Positions 9,166-18,846 of a DNA stretch of 64,000 nt are shown piece by piece (positions within the stretch are counted from its first letter, which is position 1; each line of letters starts with the position of its first letter). Both the position numbers and the translations under genes were made by a program. The stretch is taken from contig NZ_MDTQ01000001.1 in the NCBI RefSeq assembly GCF_001709345.1, positions 496,001 to 560,000 of the forward strand, in the 5' to 3' direction. The notes below the pieces were generated by a model. That model was not told where the DNA came from. It did not search any database and was given only the letters and a program-made list of their open reading frames with translations. The DNA comes from Terasakiispira papahanaumokuakeensis. Its GTDB lineage: Bacteria > Pseudomonadota > Gammaproteobacteria > Pseudomonadales > Halomonadaceae.

Positions 9166-10191
9166 TTATCTCTCAGCAAATACGCGGGTAAAGTCGACGA
9201 GAGCACGTAGACGCTCTTTGGCCAGCTCTGAGTCAATGGCATCTTGTGCCATGGCGACCCCTTCGGCCAGCGTATCGGCGATATCCGCGACATACAAGGC
9301 GGCACCGGCATTCAACAGCACGGTATCCAGTGCAGCGCCTGGTTCATTGTCCAGAACTCGCTTCACCAAGGCCAGTGACTCTTCGGCAGAATATACTTTG
9401 AGTTCATCCAGTGAGCCACGATCGAGACCAAAGTCTTCAGGTTGGATCACATATTCAGTGATTTCACCTTCTTTCAGCTCGGCCACATAGGTGGGAGCCG
9501 CGATCGAAATTTCATCCAGCCCTTCTTCGGAGTGCACCACCATGACATGCTTGGAGCCTAGTTTTTTTAACGCTTCGGCCATCACGGGTAACAGGGCTTT
9601 GTCATAAACCCCAATTAATTGATGTTGGGCACCTGCAGGATTGGTCAGTGGCCCCAAAATATTAAACAGGGTGCGTACCCCCATTTCTTTGCGAGGCCCT
9701 ACCGCATGACGCATCGCGCTGTGATGCATGGGGGCAAACATAAAGCCTAGGTTGACCTCTTCAATGCAACGCGCGACTTGCTCGGGCGTCAGATCCAGTT
9801 TAACGCCGGCCTTATCCAGCAAGTCAGCACTACCACTGGAGGACGAGACCGAGCGATTACCATGTTTGGCCACCCGGCCGCCCGCTGCGGCGACAACGAT
9901 GCTACTGGTGGTCGATACATTGAATAGGTTGGCGCCATCGCCCCCGGTACCGACAATATCGACGAGGTGTTCTCGATTCACATTGACAGGGGTTGCGAGC
10001 TCCCGCATGACTTCGGCACTGGCCGCAATTTCATCGACGCTTTCCCCTTTCATGCGTAAACCAATCAATAGGCCGCCGATTTGTGCGGGCGTGGCTTGTC
10101 CGGTCATCACCAGGCGCATGACCTCGCGCATCTCCTCATAGCTGAGATCTTGTCGGAGTACCACTTTATCGATGGCTGCTTTCATATCCAT
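9166..10191 (-). CDS. trpD: Anthranilate phosphoribosyltransferase
   Basis: A 341-residue enzyme that joins anthranilate to PRPP. The PRPP-binding motif [18 protein letters not shown] and [17 protein letters not shown] are present. An in-frame start exists at 10245, but ATG 10191 gives the usual N-terminus [10 protein letters not shown] and has AGGA about 7 nt upstream, so I chose it. It is not fused to the glutaminase, which is encoded separately by trpG 98 bp upstream. Confidence 0.95.
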   Translation of the reverse strand: MDMKAAIDKVVLRQDLSYEEMREVMRLVMTGQATPAQIGGLLIGLRMKGESVDEIAASAEVMRELATPVNVNREHLVDIVGTGGDGANLFNVSTTSSIVVAAAGGRVAKHGNRSVSSSSGSADLLDKAGVKLDLTPEQVARCIEEVNLGFMFAPMHHSAMRHAVGPRKEMGVRTLFNILGPLTNPAGAQHQLIGVYDKALLPVMAEALKKLGSKHVMVVHSEEGLDEISIAAPTYVAELKEGEITEYVIQPEDFGLDRGSLDELKVYSAEESLALVKRVLDNEPGAALDTVLLNAGAALYVADIADTLAEGVAMAQDAIDSELAKERLRALVDFTRVFAER

Positions 10192-10289
10192 GATTATGTC
10201 CTGTCGGGTGTGTCCGCAGCAGGCGGGCGTCCGCCTGCGTGTCAATCGATTGAGTTGGTCTGTGTCTGCGGTAATGGGCTGTCTAAGGC

Positions 10290-10907
10290 TTAAGGTTGAC
10301 GAAGTCCGCCCTCTAAACGCAGAAAGTTCGCCAGCATCTCGTGCCCTTGTTGAGAGAGAATCGACTCGGGATGAAATTGAACGCCTTCAATATTAAACTC
10401 AGTGTGACGCAATCCCATGACCAGCCCTGGTGTGGGTTCTTCGGAGTCGAGATCCTGCTGAACCACCCGCGCGGTAACTTCAAGGGTCTCAGGCATACTG
10501 TCTTCAGCGACCACGAGTGAGTGGTAGCGTGTCACCGATAAGGGGTTAGCCAACCCTTGAAATACGCCTTGCCCTTGGTGTCCGACCCAGGAGGTTTTGC
10601 CGTGCATAACCTGAGGCGCTCTGACGACTTTGGCACCAAACACCTGTGCAATACTTTGATGGCCGAGACAGACCCCTAAGATCGGGAGTTGGCCGGCAAA
10701 GTGTTGGATCGCTGCCATTGAAATCCCGGCTTGATCCGGGTCGCAGGGGCCAGGCGAGATGACTAAGTGGCTTGGGGCGCGTTGTTCGATGTCGGCCAAT
10801 GTAATGGCGTCATTTCGGGCGACCTCAACGTCGGCACCCAGTTCGGCAAGATACTGCACAATGTTAAAGGTGAAGCTGTCGTAGTTATCAATCATCAATA
10901 CGGACAT
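10290..10907 (-). CDS. trpG: Anthranilate synthase glutaminase subunit
   Basis: A 205-residue class I glutamine amidotransferase supplying ammonia to TrpE. The nucleophile elbow GVCLGHQSI and the His-Glu pair in GVQFHPES give the catalytic triad. It starts [15 protein letters not shown], the family hallmark. A longer frame begins at 11033, but ATG 10907 has ACAGGAGA about 5 nt before it. It follows trpE after 144 bp in the same direction and leads the trpG-trpD-trpC run. The close pabA paralogue cannot be excluded, but the trp context decides. Confidence 0.94.
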   Translation of the reverse strand: MSVLMIDNYDSFTFNIVQYLAELGADVEVARNDAITLADIEQRAPSHLVISPGPCDPDQAGISMAAIQHFAGQLPILGVCLGHQSIAQVFGAKVVRAPQVMHGKTSWVGHQGQGVFQGLANPLSVTRYHSLVVAEDSMPETLEVTARVVQQDLDSEEPTPGLVMGLRHTEFNIEGVQFHPESILSQQGHEMLANFLRLEGGLRQP

Positions 10908-11051
10908 GGGAATCTCCTGTGGCTGCTGGAGGTCGTCCAGCACGCCTGGCATTAAATTCTGATGCTGAGAAAGTATCGGCGGCCGTGGTTGGCGACTCAA
11001 TTCGCCAGTAACATTAGCGGGCCGCTGGGCCATGAGACGACTGGTGTCAGG

Positions 11052-12536
11052 TCAGAGGTGATCTAAACCTTTTTCGACCATCGCCACGGCACGGAATAAA
11101 GCCCGGCCTTTATTCATGGTCTCTTCCCATTCCAACTGCGGGTCTGAGTCAGCGACAATACCGGCGCCAGCCTGAATATGCAGTTGGCCATCTTTGATGA
11201 CTGCGGTACGAATTGCGATGGCGGTATCAATGTTGCCATTCCAGCCAATATAGCCGACAGCACCACCGTAGACGCCACGTTTGACGGGCTCTAACTCATC
11301 AAGGATTTCAAGTGCGCGGATTTTAGGCGCGCCGGATAAAGTGCCGGCAGGGAAAGTGGCTTTCAACGCATCCAATGGGCCCAGGTTCGGTTTCAGTTGG
11401 CCTGTGACATTGGAGACGATATGCATGACATGCGAATAGCGTTCGACGGCCATTTGATCGGTCACTTGGACGCTGCCGGTTTGGCTGACTCGGCCAATGT
11501 CGTTGCGGCCTAAGTCAATGAGCATGACATGTTCGGCTCTTTCTTTCGGGTCTGCGAGCAGTTCCGCTTCCAGCGCCTGATCTTCTGCTTCACTGTGGCC
11601 ACGTTTACGGGTACCGGCCAGCGGGCGTACCGTGATTTCTCCGTCTTCCATCCGTGTCAGTATTTCGGGAGACGCCCCGACCACCTGAAAGTCCTCCAGG
11701 TTGATATGAAACATATAAGGGGAGGGGTTTAGGCTGCGCAATGCACGGTATAGATCCAGTGGTTCAGCGCTGAAGGGGACGCTCATGCGTTGAGACAGCA
11801 CGCATTGCATAATATCGCCGGCCAGAATGTAGTCTTTGATACGGGCGACGGCCTGCTTAAACCCTTTTTCAGTAAAGCCCGACTGGAAATCACTCTCTTC
11901 CACTGGCGGCCGCCCTGTGCCCGGGCTGGTGGCATTAGCCACACTCGTGCGTAAGCGAATTTCAAGGGCATCCAGACGCTCTTGTGCCTGCAATAGGGCA
12001 TCGGGTTGTTGCGGATCAGCGTGAGTAATCAGCTGTAGCTTGCCGGAGAGGTTGTCAAAGACAACAACCTGCTCTGACACCATTAACAGAATGTCGGGCA
12101 CCTGGAGGGTATCGGCATGCTGAACGCCATCCAGGCGGGGCTCAATATAACGGATGGTGTCATGGCCAAAATAACCGACTAAACCGCCCGTAAATTTGGG
12201 CAGCCCTTCGATGGGCGCCACTTTGAAGCGGTTGCGAAAAGATTCCACTTCTGCCAATGGATCAGCGCATTCATAAGAGGCGATCACTTGGCCTTGATGG
12301 ATATGGCGAAAGGTGTGGCCGGAGATTTCAATACGCTCTTGGCAAGGCAGGCCAATGATGGAATAACGCCCCCATTTTTCACCGCCTTGAACGGATTCAA
12401 ACAGGTAGCTATAAGGGCCCTGAGCCAATTTGAGGAAAGTCGAGAGGGGAGTATCCAAGTCCGCAAGAATTTCTCGGGAAACGGGAATACGGTTATAGCC
12501 GGCAGCAGCCAGTGTCGTTAACTGGTCCTGTGTCAT
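11052..12536 (-). CDS. trpE: Anthranilate synthase component I
   Basis: A 494-residue chorismate-utilising enzyme forming anthranilate with TrpG. The N-terminal feedback-site segment [17 protein letters not shown] resembles the LLES-type tryptophan pocket. The catalytic half has [37 protein letters not shown] and [11 protein letters not shown]. The 242-bp region ahead of it encodes a possible attenuation leader (12598-12657). It lies downstream of gph, as in Pseudomonas. Confidence 0.96.
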   Translation of the reverse strand: MTQDQLTTLAAAGYNRIPVSREILADLDTPLSTFLKLAQGPYSYLFESVQGGEKWGRYSIIGLPCQERIEISGHTFRHIHQGQVIASYECADPLAEVESFRNRFKVAPIEGLPKFTGGLVGYFGHDTIRYIEPRLDGVQHADTLQVPDILLMVSEQVVVFDNLSGKLQLITHADPQQPDALLQAQERLDALEIRLRTSVANATSPGTGRPPVEESDFQSGFTEKGFKQAVARIKDYILAGDIMQCVLSQRMSVPFSAEPLDLYRALRSLNPSPYMFHINLEDFQVVGASPEILTRMEDGEITVRPLAGTRKRGHSEAEDQALEAELLADPKERAEHVMLIDLGRNDIGRVSQTGSVQVTDQMAVERYSHVMHIVSNVTGQLKPNLGPLDALKATFPAGTLSGAPKIRALEILDELEPVKRGVYGGAVGYIGWNGNIDTAIAIRTAVIKDGQLHIQAGAGIVADSDPQLEWEETMNKGRALFRAVAMVEKGLDHL

Positions 12537-12597
12537 AAGAGATTGTCCTATACAAAACTAAAGAAAAACGCATATCGATCGAGATCACCTTTTCAGG

Positions 12598-12657
12598 TCA
12601 CCATCGCCAGCGTTTGACTTCACGCATCAACACGTGGGTCTTGCTTATGACAATCAT
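12598..12657 (-). CDS. trpL: Possible trp leader peptide (19 residues, two Trp codons)
   Basis: A short frame 61 bp ahead of trpE reads ATG 12657 to TGA 12600-12598. The peptide is MIVISKTHVLMREVKRWRW, with Trp at 17 and 19 just before the stop. Trp codons clustered at the end of a short leader upstream of trpE are the hallmark of ribosome-mediated attenuation. A T-rich stretch follows on the coding strand (about 12560-12568), but I could not draw a clean terminator stem. The ribosome binding site is weak, and an internal ATG at codon 11 is an alternative start. This is an inference from composition and position. Confidence 0.55.
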   Translation of the reverse strand: MIVISKTHVLMREVKRWRW

Positions 12658-12706
12658 TGGGTTGTGTCCGGTCTCGTTTCGTTGTTTTGTGAATGCTATT
12701 TGGAAT

Positions 12707-12735
12707 GACTTAATTGTTTGAAATGATATTAAGTC
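12707..12735. promoter_or_regulatory. Inverted repeat in the gph-trpE spacer
   Basis: GACTTAAT at 12707-12714 is matched by ATTAAGTC at 12728-12735, an 8-bp perfect dyad with a 13-nt centre. It could be a 3'-end hairpin for gph or an operator for trpE. It does not look like the enterobacterial TrpR site. Confidence 0.35.
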
Positions 12736-12779
12736 AGCAATTCAACATTTTGAATGACAAATCCTTATAAAATCTCACG

Positions 12780-13457
12780 TTATACCAGTGAGATCAGTGA
12801 ATCAACCACTAAATCTGGACGAGCCGCTTCAATGGGTTCGCCGTGGTTGTAACCATAAGGGACTCCAATGCTGAAAAAACCAGCTGCTTTGGCGGCCAGT
12901 ATATCGTTACGTGAATCTCCGACCATCCAGCAATGAGTGGGATTGACATCAAAATGCTGTGCGGCATGTAACAAGGGGAGTGGATGGGGTTTGCGTTCGG
13001 CCAGTGTATCGCCACCCAAGATAAGACCAAAATAATCGTCAAGCTGAAGCGACTTGAGAATTGGCCCGACAAAGCGCTCAGGTTTGTTCGTGATGATGGC
13101 CATAGGAATTGAATGTTCATGCAGTTGTTGCAGGGCTGTTTTGACGCCTGGATAGCAACGTGTGGCATCCCCCTTACAAGCACCGTAATGATATAGAAAG
13201 CGCTCATATAATGCGCTGATGTTTGGATCTTGAAGATCACTTAACTGCTCGCCATGATCATCTTGACACCAAGCGCGCTGAACCAGCACTTGGGCGCCAT
13301 TGCCGATCCAACGACGGATATCGTCTTCAGTCGATGTGGGCGCATCAAGGTCGGTCAGCGCTCGGTTGACGGCGGTCGCCAAGTCGGGCACTGAGTCAAT
13401 CAGCGTTCCATCTAAGTCAAATGCGATCAGTTGTGGACGGGAGGCCATTAAAGACAT
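12780..13457 (-). CDS. gph: Phosphoglycolate phosphatase (HAD family)
   Basis: A 225-residue HAD hydrolase with the nucleophile motif IAFDLDGTLIDSVPDL, the ITNKPERF motif II/III region and MVGDSRNDILAAKAAG (acidic motif IV). Gph removes 2-phosphoglycolate formed during DNA repair. The frame extends to 13514, but ATG 13457 has CCGGAGTTGAC directly upstream (GGAG, 5-nt spacing) and gives the usual length. Its place between rpe and trpE matches the pseudomonad rpe-gph-trpE order, although here an oppositely oriented ndh gene separates it from rpe. Confidence 0.93.
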   Translation of the reverse strand: MSLMASRPQLIAFDLDGTLIDSVPDLATAVNRALTDLDAPTSTEDDIRRWIGNGAQVLVQRAWCQDDHGEQLSDLQDPNISALYERFLYHYGACKGDATRCYPGVKTALQQLHEHSIPMAIITNKPERFVGPILKSLQLDDYFGLILGGDTLAERKPHPLPLLHAAQHFDVNPTHCWMVGDSRNDILAAKAAGFFSIGVPYGYNHGEPIEAARPDLVVDSLISLV

Positions 13458-13864
13458 GTCAACTCCGGTGATATAGGGCGCTTTGATGATGCATATGGAC
13501 ACACTTGAACGCATCCGTTGATCAACTTTGTGGCTATTCTACCATGATCTGGTGAATGACCTTCCCCGTCCTGCTTAGACCTGTCTTACTTAGCTCGGCC
13601 CCGCTTAGATCAATCCCATGTGCCTTATGCATCACCACGTAAGTGAATGCTGACTTGGCATCGCACCTTTCTTGCACCGCTTTGTTCGCAGGCGCATCAT
13701 CTGTCTTGACCTTTATTCATGGTGCGATGTGATCAAGCTCTTTTGGGGGTTAGCCTCTGCTTTGGGTGTTAGGCCCTGCTTTGAGTGTTAGACCCTGCTG
13801 CGTCTGAAAATACCTCTGGGCTTGATCCTTTCTGCACCGGCATTCACTTGTAGGGGAGGTCGCA
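13458..13864. other. Intergenic region between divergent gph and ndh, with a 19-bp repeat
   Basis: This 407-bp gap should hold the promoters of both genes. I see no convincing coding frame in it. Within it, 13750-13800 holds two and two-thirds copies of a 19-bp unit (TTAGCCTCTGCTTTGGGTG and variants). The segment around 13571-13610 also repeats short CTTAG-containing words. Confidence 0.6.
13750..13800. repeat. Degenerate 19-bp tandem repeat
   Basis: Unit 1 (13750-13768) and unit 2 (13769-13787) differ at three positions, and unit 3 (13788-13800) is cut short. The repeat lies about 65 bp upstream of ndh and could be iterated regulator sites or simple slippage. Confidence 0.7.
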
Positions 13865-15166
13865 ATGACTTCAAAAATTTTGATTGTAGGCGGTGGTGCT
13901 GGGGGGCTTGAGCTGGCGACCCGTTTGGCCCGAAAGATCGGACGTCAGCGCTGGGGAAAACCCGCTCAGGCAGAGATCACCTTGATTGATCGTAATCCGA
14001 CGCATATCTGGAAGCCGCTATTGCATGAAGTGGCCACTGGAGCGTTGGATTCCGGGCTTGATGAGGTGTCCTACAGCAGTCATGCCAAGCAGCATGGTTA
14101 TCAATTTCGTCGCGGTGAAATGGTAGGCCTTGATCGTGAGCGTCGTTGTGTCACTTTAGCTGCGGTTGAAGATGACGAAGGACATACGCTTCTTCCTGAG
14201 CGGGAGTTGGCTTATGACCAGCTGGTGCTGGCTTTGGGGAGTGTCAGTAATGATTTTGGTACCCCAGGTGTTAAGGATGAATGCTACTTTCTAGATAGCC
14301 CGTTGCAGGCAGAAGCTTTTCGTAAGGCGATGCTCAGTACATTTTTACAGCATGGGCAAGATAACCGACCTTTATCAATTGCCATTGTGGGCGGCGGTGC
14401 CACAGGCGTTGAGCTCTCCGCTGAGTTGTTTAATGCATCGCGGATGCTGCACAGCTATGGTGTCACCTCGCTGACTGATGCCCAAATGCATTTGCACTTG
14501 ATTGAGGCGGCGCCTCGTATTCTATCGATGTTACCTGAGCGAATCAGTCAGGCAGCCCATCAGGAACTCACCGGCCTTGGCGTTGATGTCCATACCGCGA
14601 CTCGCGTCACTGAAGCGACATCAACCGGGTTGAAAACTGAAACTGAAGGTGAAATTAAGGCCGATTTGAAAGTCTGGGCGGCAGGGATCAAGGCCCCCTC
14701 ATTGATGGCGCAACTGGATGGCCTGGAGGTGAATCGGCAGGGGCAATTGAAAGTACTTGATACGCTCCAAAGTGAAGGTGATCCCCATATTTTTGCGATT
14801 GGGGATTGCGCTGCTTGTCCTCAGCCTGACGACCAGTGGGTACCGCCCCGAGCTCAGGCGGCCCATCAGATGGCGGATGCGCTGTATGTGAATTTGCGGC
14901 GGCTTTCTCAAGGCAAAATGCTGAAGCCTTTTCGCTACCGTGACCGTGGCTCACTCGTTTCTTTATCGCACTTTGATGCGGTAGGCAGTCTGATGCGTAA
15001 CCAGTCAACCCGGAGTCTTGTTGTTGAAGGCACTTTGGCTCGGTTGTTTTACATCAGCCTCTATCGGCTTCATCAAAAGGCGATACATGGTTGGTTGAGG
15101 ACAGGGTTGCTGATGTTGGTGGATGGCTTGAATCGCTTCCTTAAGCCCAAAATGAAGTTGCATTAA
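13865..15166 (+). CDS. ndh: Type II NADH dehydrogenase (NAD/FAD oxidoreductase)
   Basis: A 433-residue flavoprotein with two dinucleotide-binding folds. The FAD GxGxxG is in ILIVGGGAGGLELATRL near residue 5-20, and the NADH site is in IAIVGGGATGVELSAEL near 175-192. The FAD-contacting FAIGDCAACPQ is also present. The C-terminal region has an amphipathic hydrophobic stretch (GLLMLVDGLNRFLK) that probably docks it on the inner membrane. It would pass electrons from NADH to quinone without pumping protons. ATG 13865 has AGGGGAGG about 6 nt upstream. It interrupts the usual rpe-gph run on the opposite strand. Confidence 0.93.
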   Translation: MTSKILIVGGGAGGLELATRLARKIGRQRWGKPAQAEITLIDRNPTHIWKPLLHEVATGALDSGLDEVSYSSHAKQHGYQFRRGEMVGLDRERRCVTLAAVEDDEGHTLLPERELAYDQLVLALGSVSNDFGTPGVKDECYFLDSPLQAEAFRKAMLSTFLQHGQDNRPLSIAIVGGGATGVELSAELFNASRMLHSYGVTSLTDAQMHLHLIEAAPRILSMLPERISQAAHQELTGLGVDVHTATRVTEATSTGLKTETEGEIKADLKVWAAGIKAPSLMAQLDGLEVNRQGQLKVLDTLQSEGDPHIFAIGDCAACPQPDDQWVPPRAQAAHQMADALYVNLRRLSQGKMLKPFRYRDRGSLVSLSHFDAVGSLMRNQSTRSLVVEGTLARLFYISLYRLHQKAIHGWLRTGLLMLVDGLNRFLKPKMKLH

Positions 15167-15202
15167 GCCTTTCGTCAGTTATCGGTGAGTCGATAATCAT
15201 GA

Positions 15203-15234
15203 ATCAGTGCCGGCGTTATCGCGTCGGCACTGAT
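15203..15234 (+). terminator. Hairpin between ndh and rpe, possible terminator
   Basis: ATCAGTGCCG at 15203-15212 pairs perfectly with CGGCACTGAT at 15225-15234 around a 12-nt loop. There is no clear T-run. It sits between the convergent ndh and rpe genes and may serve both. Confidence 0.5.
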
Positions 15235-15316
15235 GATTAGTGTTTCTGATGGGCTAACGTGATGGACTCGCTTGATGGTTTTAAAGCGCTGTCGGCATCA
15301 TGGATTGATGCTCGCC

Positions 15317-15997
15317 TTAAGCCAGTGCCTTACGCATCTCGGCAATGACGCTGTCGTACCCATTCGGGTCACCGGTATTAAATGCGTTAAAGATGGCCGA
15401 GCCAGCTACAAAGGTATCGGCGCCAGCTTGGGCCACTTGTGCAATATTACTGGTTTTAATGCCACCATCCACTTCTAAGCGAATATCGAAACCACTGGCA
15501 TCTAGCTTGGCGCGGGCCTGTTTGAGCTTTTCTAGCGTATGAGGAATAAAGGCTTGGCCGCCAAAGCCCGGGTTCACGCTCATCAACAACACCATGTCCA
15601 GTTTATCCATGACATGATCCATCAGGTGAAGTGGTGTAGCCGGGTTGAAGACCAGCCCTGCCTGACACCCCCCATCTTTGATCATCTGCAAAGAGCGATC
15701 GATATGCTCTGAGGCTTCTGGATGAAAGGTGATGTAAGTGGCGCCTGCTTCGATGAATTCGGCAATCATGCGGTCAACTGGCTTGACCATCAGATGCACA
15801 TCAATAGGGGCGGTGACGCCGTGTTGTCGCAATGCCTTACACACCATCGGTCCAATCGTTAGGTTGGGGACATAGTGATTATCCATCACGTCAAAATGGA
15901 CAATATCGGCACCTGAAGCAATGACGCGATCCACTTCTTCACCTAAGCAGGCAAAGTTCGCGGATAAAATAGAGGGGGCGATTTTAAAGTCAGTCAT
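15317..15997 (-). CDS. rpe: Ribulose-phosphate 3-epimerase
   Basis: A 226-residue TIM barrel interconverting ribulose-5-P and xylulose-5-P in the pentose phosphate pathway. It shows [27 protein letters not shown] (metal ligands), [23 protein letters not shown] and [11 protein letters not shown]. The length and start are standard. Confidence 0.96.
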   Translation of the reverse strand: MTDFKIAPSILSANFACLGEEVDRVIASGADIVHFDVMDNHYVPNLTIGPMVCKALRQHGVTAPIDVHLMVKPVDRMIAEFIEAGATYITFHPEASEHIDRSLQMIKDGGCQAGLVFNPATPLHLMDHVMDKLDMVLLMSVNPGFGGQAFIPHTLEKLKQARAKLDASGFDIRLEVDGGIKTSNIAQVAQAGADTFVAGSAIFNAFNTGDPNGYDSVIAEMRKALA

Positions 15998-16398
15998 GGT
16001 CAGGGTCCTGAAGGGTCTTGTTGCTAACAGCTGTATGGGTATTGAGAATGGCTTAGGCGTTAAGGGCGATGCTGCATTGGGATGTCAGTATTAAGCACTG
16101 AGATCGATGTTGGATTATGCACTTAACCCTTGATTGATGCCGGCTGCTCGTAAAGGGCCTTATTGTACACTGTGGATATTGTGTCGTGTTGTTGTGGCTG
16201 CATTCTGGCTGAGCCTTCATGGTGCGCATCTGCATACAACGACGGTATAGACCAAGTGCCATCACGTGGCGTGATTTTTTGACGTGATGCAAGCGCTGAC
16301 TTAGGGGGCTAGCCGGATCGTCTGTAGGCTAGAGCACATGCAGGCCGAAAGAAAAGTATGGGGTTAACGAAACGACTTCAACTGAGCAGAAAAAGACC
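15998..16398. other. Non-coding gap upstream of the FlxA-like gene
   Basis: No supported gene. A 79-codon minus-strand frame at 16053-16292 has no ribosome binding site or recognisable motif. The rpe promoter should lie at the left end. The right end runs into the sigma-28-type promoter at 16399-16425. Confidence 0.5.
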
Positions 16399-16425
16399 TC
16401 TAGTTTTTGAGATATTGGCCGATAT
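16399..16425 (+). promoter_or_regulatory. Sigma-28 (FliA)-type promoter
   Basis: TCTAGTTT (16399-16406), exactly 11 nt, then GCCGATAT (16418-16425). The FliA consensus is TAAAGTTT-N11-GCCGATAA, so 13 of 16 defined bases match with ideal spacing. The start of transcription would fall about 50 nt before ATG 16486. It predicts late flagellar-class expression of the next gene. Confidence 0.65.
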
Positions 16426-16485
16426 TTAAGGTATTGGTATTGATAAATACACATCATACGATGTTCCGAGTAAAAGGATTTTGAC

Positions 16486-17142
16486 ATGCATGTTAATAAC
16501 GGTGTAGGCAGTTACTGGCTGGCCCAGCATCAGGTGGGAGGGAGAGATCCTTTGTCGGCAAGGCTAGCCAATCAAAGGCAGCCCGAGGCCTCTGGTCCGA
16601 CTCCTCTGACCGCTTTAGACGAACCCGGGCAAGCCGCTAGCGACAAGGATCAGGCTTCATCATCGTCTGGCGTGACAGTCAGTTTGTCTCCTGAATCAAG
16701 ACAAGCGAGTGCAGCAGCTCAAGCTGAGCGTGCGATGGCTGATAAAGCTGCGAATCAGTCGCCCTCTTTATCAAATCCTCTTTTGCATTCCGAATTTGCT
16801 GATCGGATGGGCTTGGGCTCAAGAGGGCCCGGCGCGAGTGGGGGGAATGCTGAACGAGATAAAGATATTGAGGAAAGTGGTCTGCCTCAGGAAGTGCAAT
16901 CATCGCTCAAACGTATTCGTGATATGAAAGAACAGCTCAAAGAAAAACAAGAAGAGTTGAAGGCGGTAATGAATGATGCCTCACTCTCTGACGAACAAAA
17001 AAGTGAAAAGATTCAACAGCTCAATGGTGAGATTGCTCAGTTGAATACTGCCATTCAAAGTGCCCAGCAGTCGATGGGCGAGCTCATGAAGAGTAAAGGG
17101 CTGTCCAGTGAAGATCAAATGAAAGCCATGGGGCTTGTTTAG
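16486..17142 (+). CDS. Coiled-coil FlxA-like protein, probably flagellar regulon
   Basis: A 218-residue protein without a signal peptide or membrane helix. Residues 1-100 are Ser/Ala/Gly/Gln-rich and carry VTVSLSPESRQASAAAQAE, a segment style seen in FlgM and other small flagellar proteins. Residues 130-205 form a charged coiled coil (KRIRDMKEQLKEKQEELK, then SLSDEQKSEKIQQLNGEIAQ) like FlxA-family proteins. AAAGGA lies 7 nt before the ATG. The sigma-28-type promoter upstream and flgT/flgP elsewhere in the window support a flagellar link. The function is unknown. Confidence 0.7.
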   Translation: MHVNNGVGSYWLAQHQVGGRDPLSARLANQRQPEASGPTPLTALDEPGQAASDKDQASSSSGVTVSLSPESRQASAAAQAERAMADKAANQSPSLSNPLLHSEFADRMGLGSRGPGASGGNAERDKDIEESGLPQEVQSSLKRIRDMKEQLKEKQEELKAVMNDASLSDEQKSEKIQQLNGEIAQLNTAIQSAQQSMGELMKSKGLSSEDQMKAMGLV

Positions 17143-17237
17143 CCGCTGAACTTCACTGTGTCACAGTGTGAAGCGGGGATGTTGATATTGTGTTGCCCCA
17201 TGTCTAATTCTTTCCCTCTTGTGCTGTATCTTTGTAT

Positions 17238-17265
17238 CGGGGCGTCATCGGAAGATGACGCCCCG
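17238..17265 (+). terminator. Strong GC-rich terminator-type hairpin
   Basis: CGGGGCGTCATC (17238-17249) pairs perfectly with GATGACGCCCCG (17254-17265) around a GGAA loop. It lies 95 nt after the FlxA-like gene. The T-rich tail is poor. Confidence 0.65.
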
Positions 17266-17426
17266 AAATGTCTTTGCCTATACTGGTGCCTTGTTTTCAC
17301 TTGATGATGTCGCATTCGTTTCGCTGAAGTGAATCGGTTGAATAAACGGGTGATATGGATCCGCCTGGGGTGGCCTTAGTCTGTGATTACCCCGTGATTA
17401 TTTTTGTTGAGACGAGGAGATCGTGC

Positions 17427-18794
17427 ATGCGCCGTTTGGCTGTCTTGCTGTTAGGAGGGTGTTTATGCGCGCCTATGGTGCAGGCGGAGTCTGATGCACC
17501 GCCTCCTGGGGCTTTACCACCAGGGGAAGCCGAAACCTCTGCCCCAGCTGAACCCTCAAAGCCAATTGAGCGACATTTCATTGCCGATGATGACACTCGG
17601 CTTGAGACGCTGCTTGAGCGATTACCCCAACAGGAAGTGGTGCGTTTATCATTACCTGACACTGAAGCTTCTGCCCCACAAGATGATCAGACGGTTACAA
17701 AGGCGCGGGGGCAACAAACTGGCGGACAAAAGAATGGCGATCCCACCGTGCCGGATGCTATTGATGACTTGTTAGGCAATGCGCCGCCACCCGATACGCT
17801 TGCGTCTCAAACGACTAACGGGGAGGCAGACGCGACGGAAGAGGCTGATGAGGGGAGAGCACCGCCAACGTTTCCTGCGTTATGGATCCCTGCTGAAGCG
17901 CCTAAACCTGAAGGTGGTCTGATTATTTTGCCCGGTGATGGGCTACATCCTGACTGGCCGCAACAAATTCATGCACTGCGTGAAACGCTTCCACGTGCAG
18001 CCTGGAGTACTTTATCGCTGGTCTTACCCGTTTATCAGCCGCAGACATTGCCCGCGCGCCAAGGTAAGGCCGTTGAGCGTTTTAGTTATATGCCAGGCGA
18101 GGCGGAGGCTGAATCAGAAGAAGAAACGAGTGAATCTGAAGAGGCCAGTAGTGAAGCCGCTGCACCGGATATGCCACCGGTAGGCCAGGGCTCGCTTCCA
18201 ACGGATAGTCTGATGGGCGATGCGGCGGGAACGGATGAAAGTACTGCCGGCGCCGATGATGAAAAGGCGACCTCGGTGGATATGGCCGCACAATTGGCGC
18301 GCCAACAAAAACGCGTGGATGCACGGCTACAAAGCGCACTGGATTGGTTGAAGTCTCAGCAAATTAACTGGAATACCTTGGTGCTACAGCATGAAGCGGC
18401 TTGGTGGTTGTTACCTCGCCTCAAAGATGGGGGCTGGCCCAAGCATGAGCCTATCGTTCTACTAGATGCCATGCCGCCTGATGGTGAGGATGCCACCGCG
18501 TTGACTCAGGCATTAGTCGACAGTGGGCGTCGGCCGATACTGGATCTTTATAACCCTTTTAATGGGAAAGAAAAGGCCGCTGCTGAAGATCGTCAGGAAG
18601 CGTATCGGCGGGCAGGCAATGATCTTGCTGTGCAGTTGCCCATTTATTTACCGCTCACCGATCGAGACGCACGTAATGCCTGGGTGGCCAAGCGTGTTGA
18701 AGGCTGGTTACGTCAATTAAAGAAAGATCATCCCATGATTACTCGGGGGCGCTTACGTTCTGAGCGCCAGTTAAAGCAGCGGCGTTCCCGTTAA
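17427..18794 (+). CDS. Exported DUF3530-type alpha/beta-hydrolase-like protein
   Basis: A 455-residue protein. Residues 1-20 (MRRLAVLLLGGCLCAPMVQA) are a typical signal peptide. A long acidic, Pro/Glu-rich linker follows, then a hydrolase-like core beginning near residue 165 (LIILPGDGLHPDWPQQ, then WSTLSLVLPVYQ) that I recognise from pseudomonad DUF3530 proteins. The core is interrupted by a second Glu/Ala/Ser-rich acidic insert (residues about 225-290). The expected alpha/beta-hydrolase Ser elbow is not obvious, so it may not be an active enzyme. The frame reaches 17355, but ATG 17427 has GAGGAG upstream and starts the signal peptide. It is probably periplasmic and of unknown role. Confidence 0.75.
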   Translation: MRRLAVLLLGGCLCAPMVQAESDAPPPGALPPGEAETSAPAEPSKPIERHFIADDDTRLETLLERLPQQEVVRLSLPDTEASAPQDDQTVTKARGQQTGGQKNGDPTVPDAIDDLLGNAPPPDTLASQTTNGEADATEEADEGRAPPTFPALWIPAEAPKPEGGLIILPGDGLHPDWPQQIHALRETLPRAAWSTLSLVLPVYQPQTLPARQGKAVERFSYMPGEAEAESEEETSESEEASSEAAAPDMPPVGQGSLPTDSLMGDAAGTDESTAGADDEKATSVDMAAQLARQQKRVDARLQSALDWLKSQQINWNTLVLQHEAAWWLLPRLKDGGWPKHEPIVLLDAMPPDGEDATALTQALVDSGRRPILDLYNPFNGKEKAAAEDRQEAYRRAGNDLAVQLPIYLPLTDRDARNAWVAKRVEGWLRQLKKDHPMITRGRLRSERQLKQRRSR

Positions 18795-18846
18795 TTGTGT
18801 GCTTGTTGATTAGAACCACGCGTCTTATTAAAAACCACGCGCCTTA

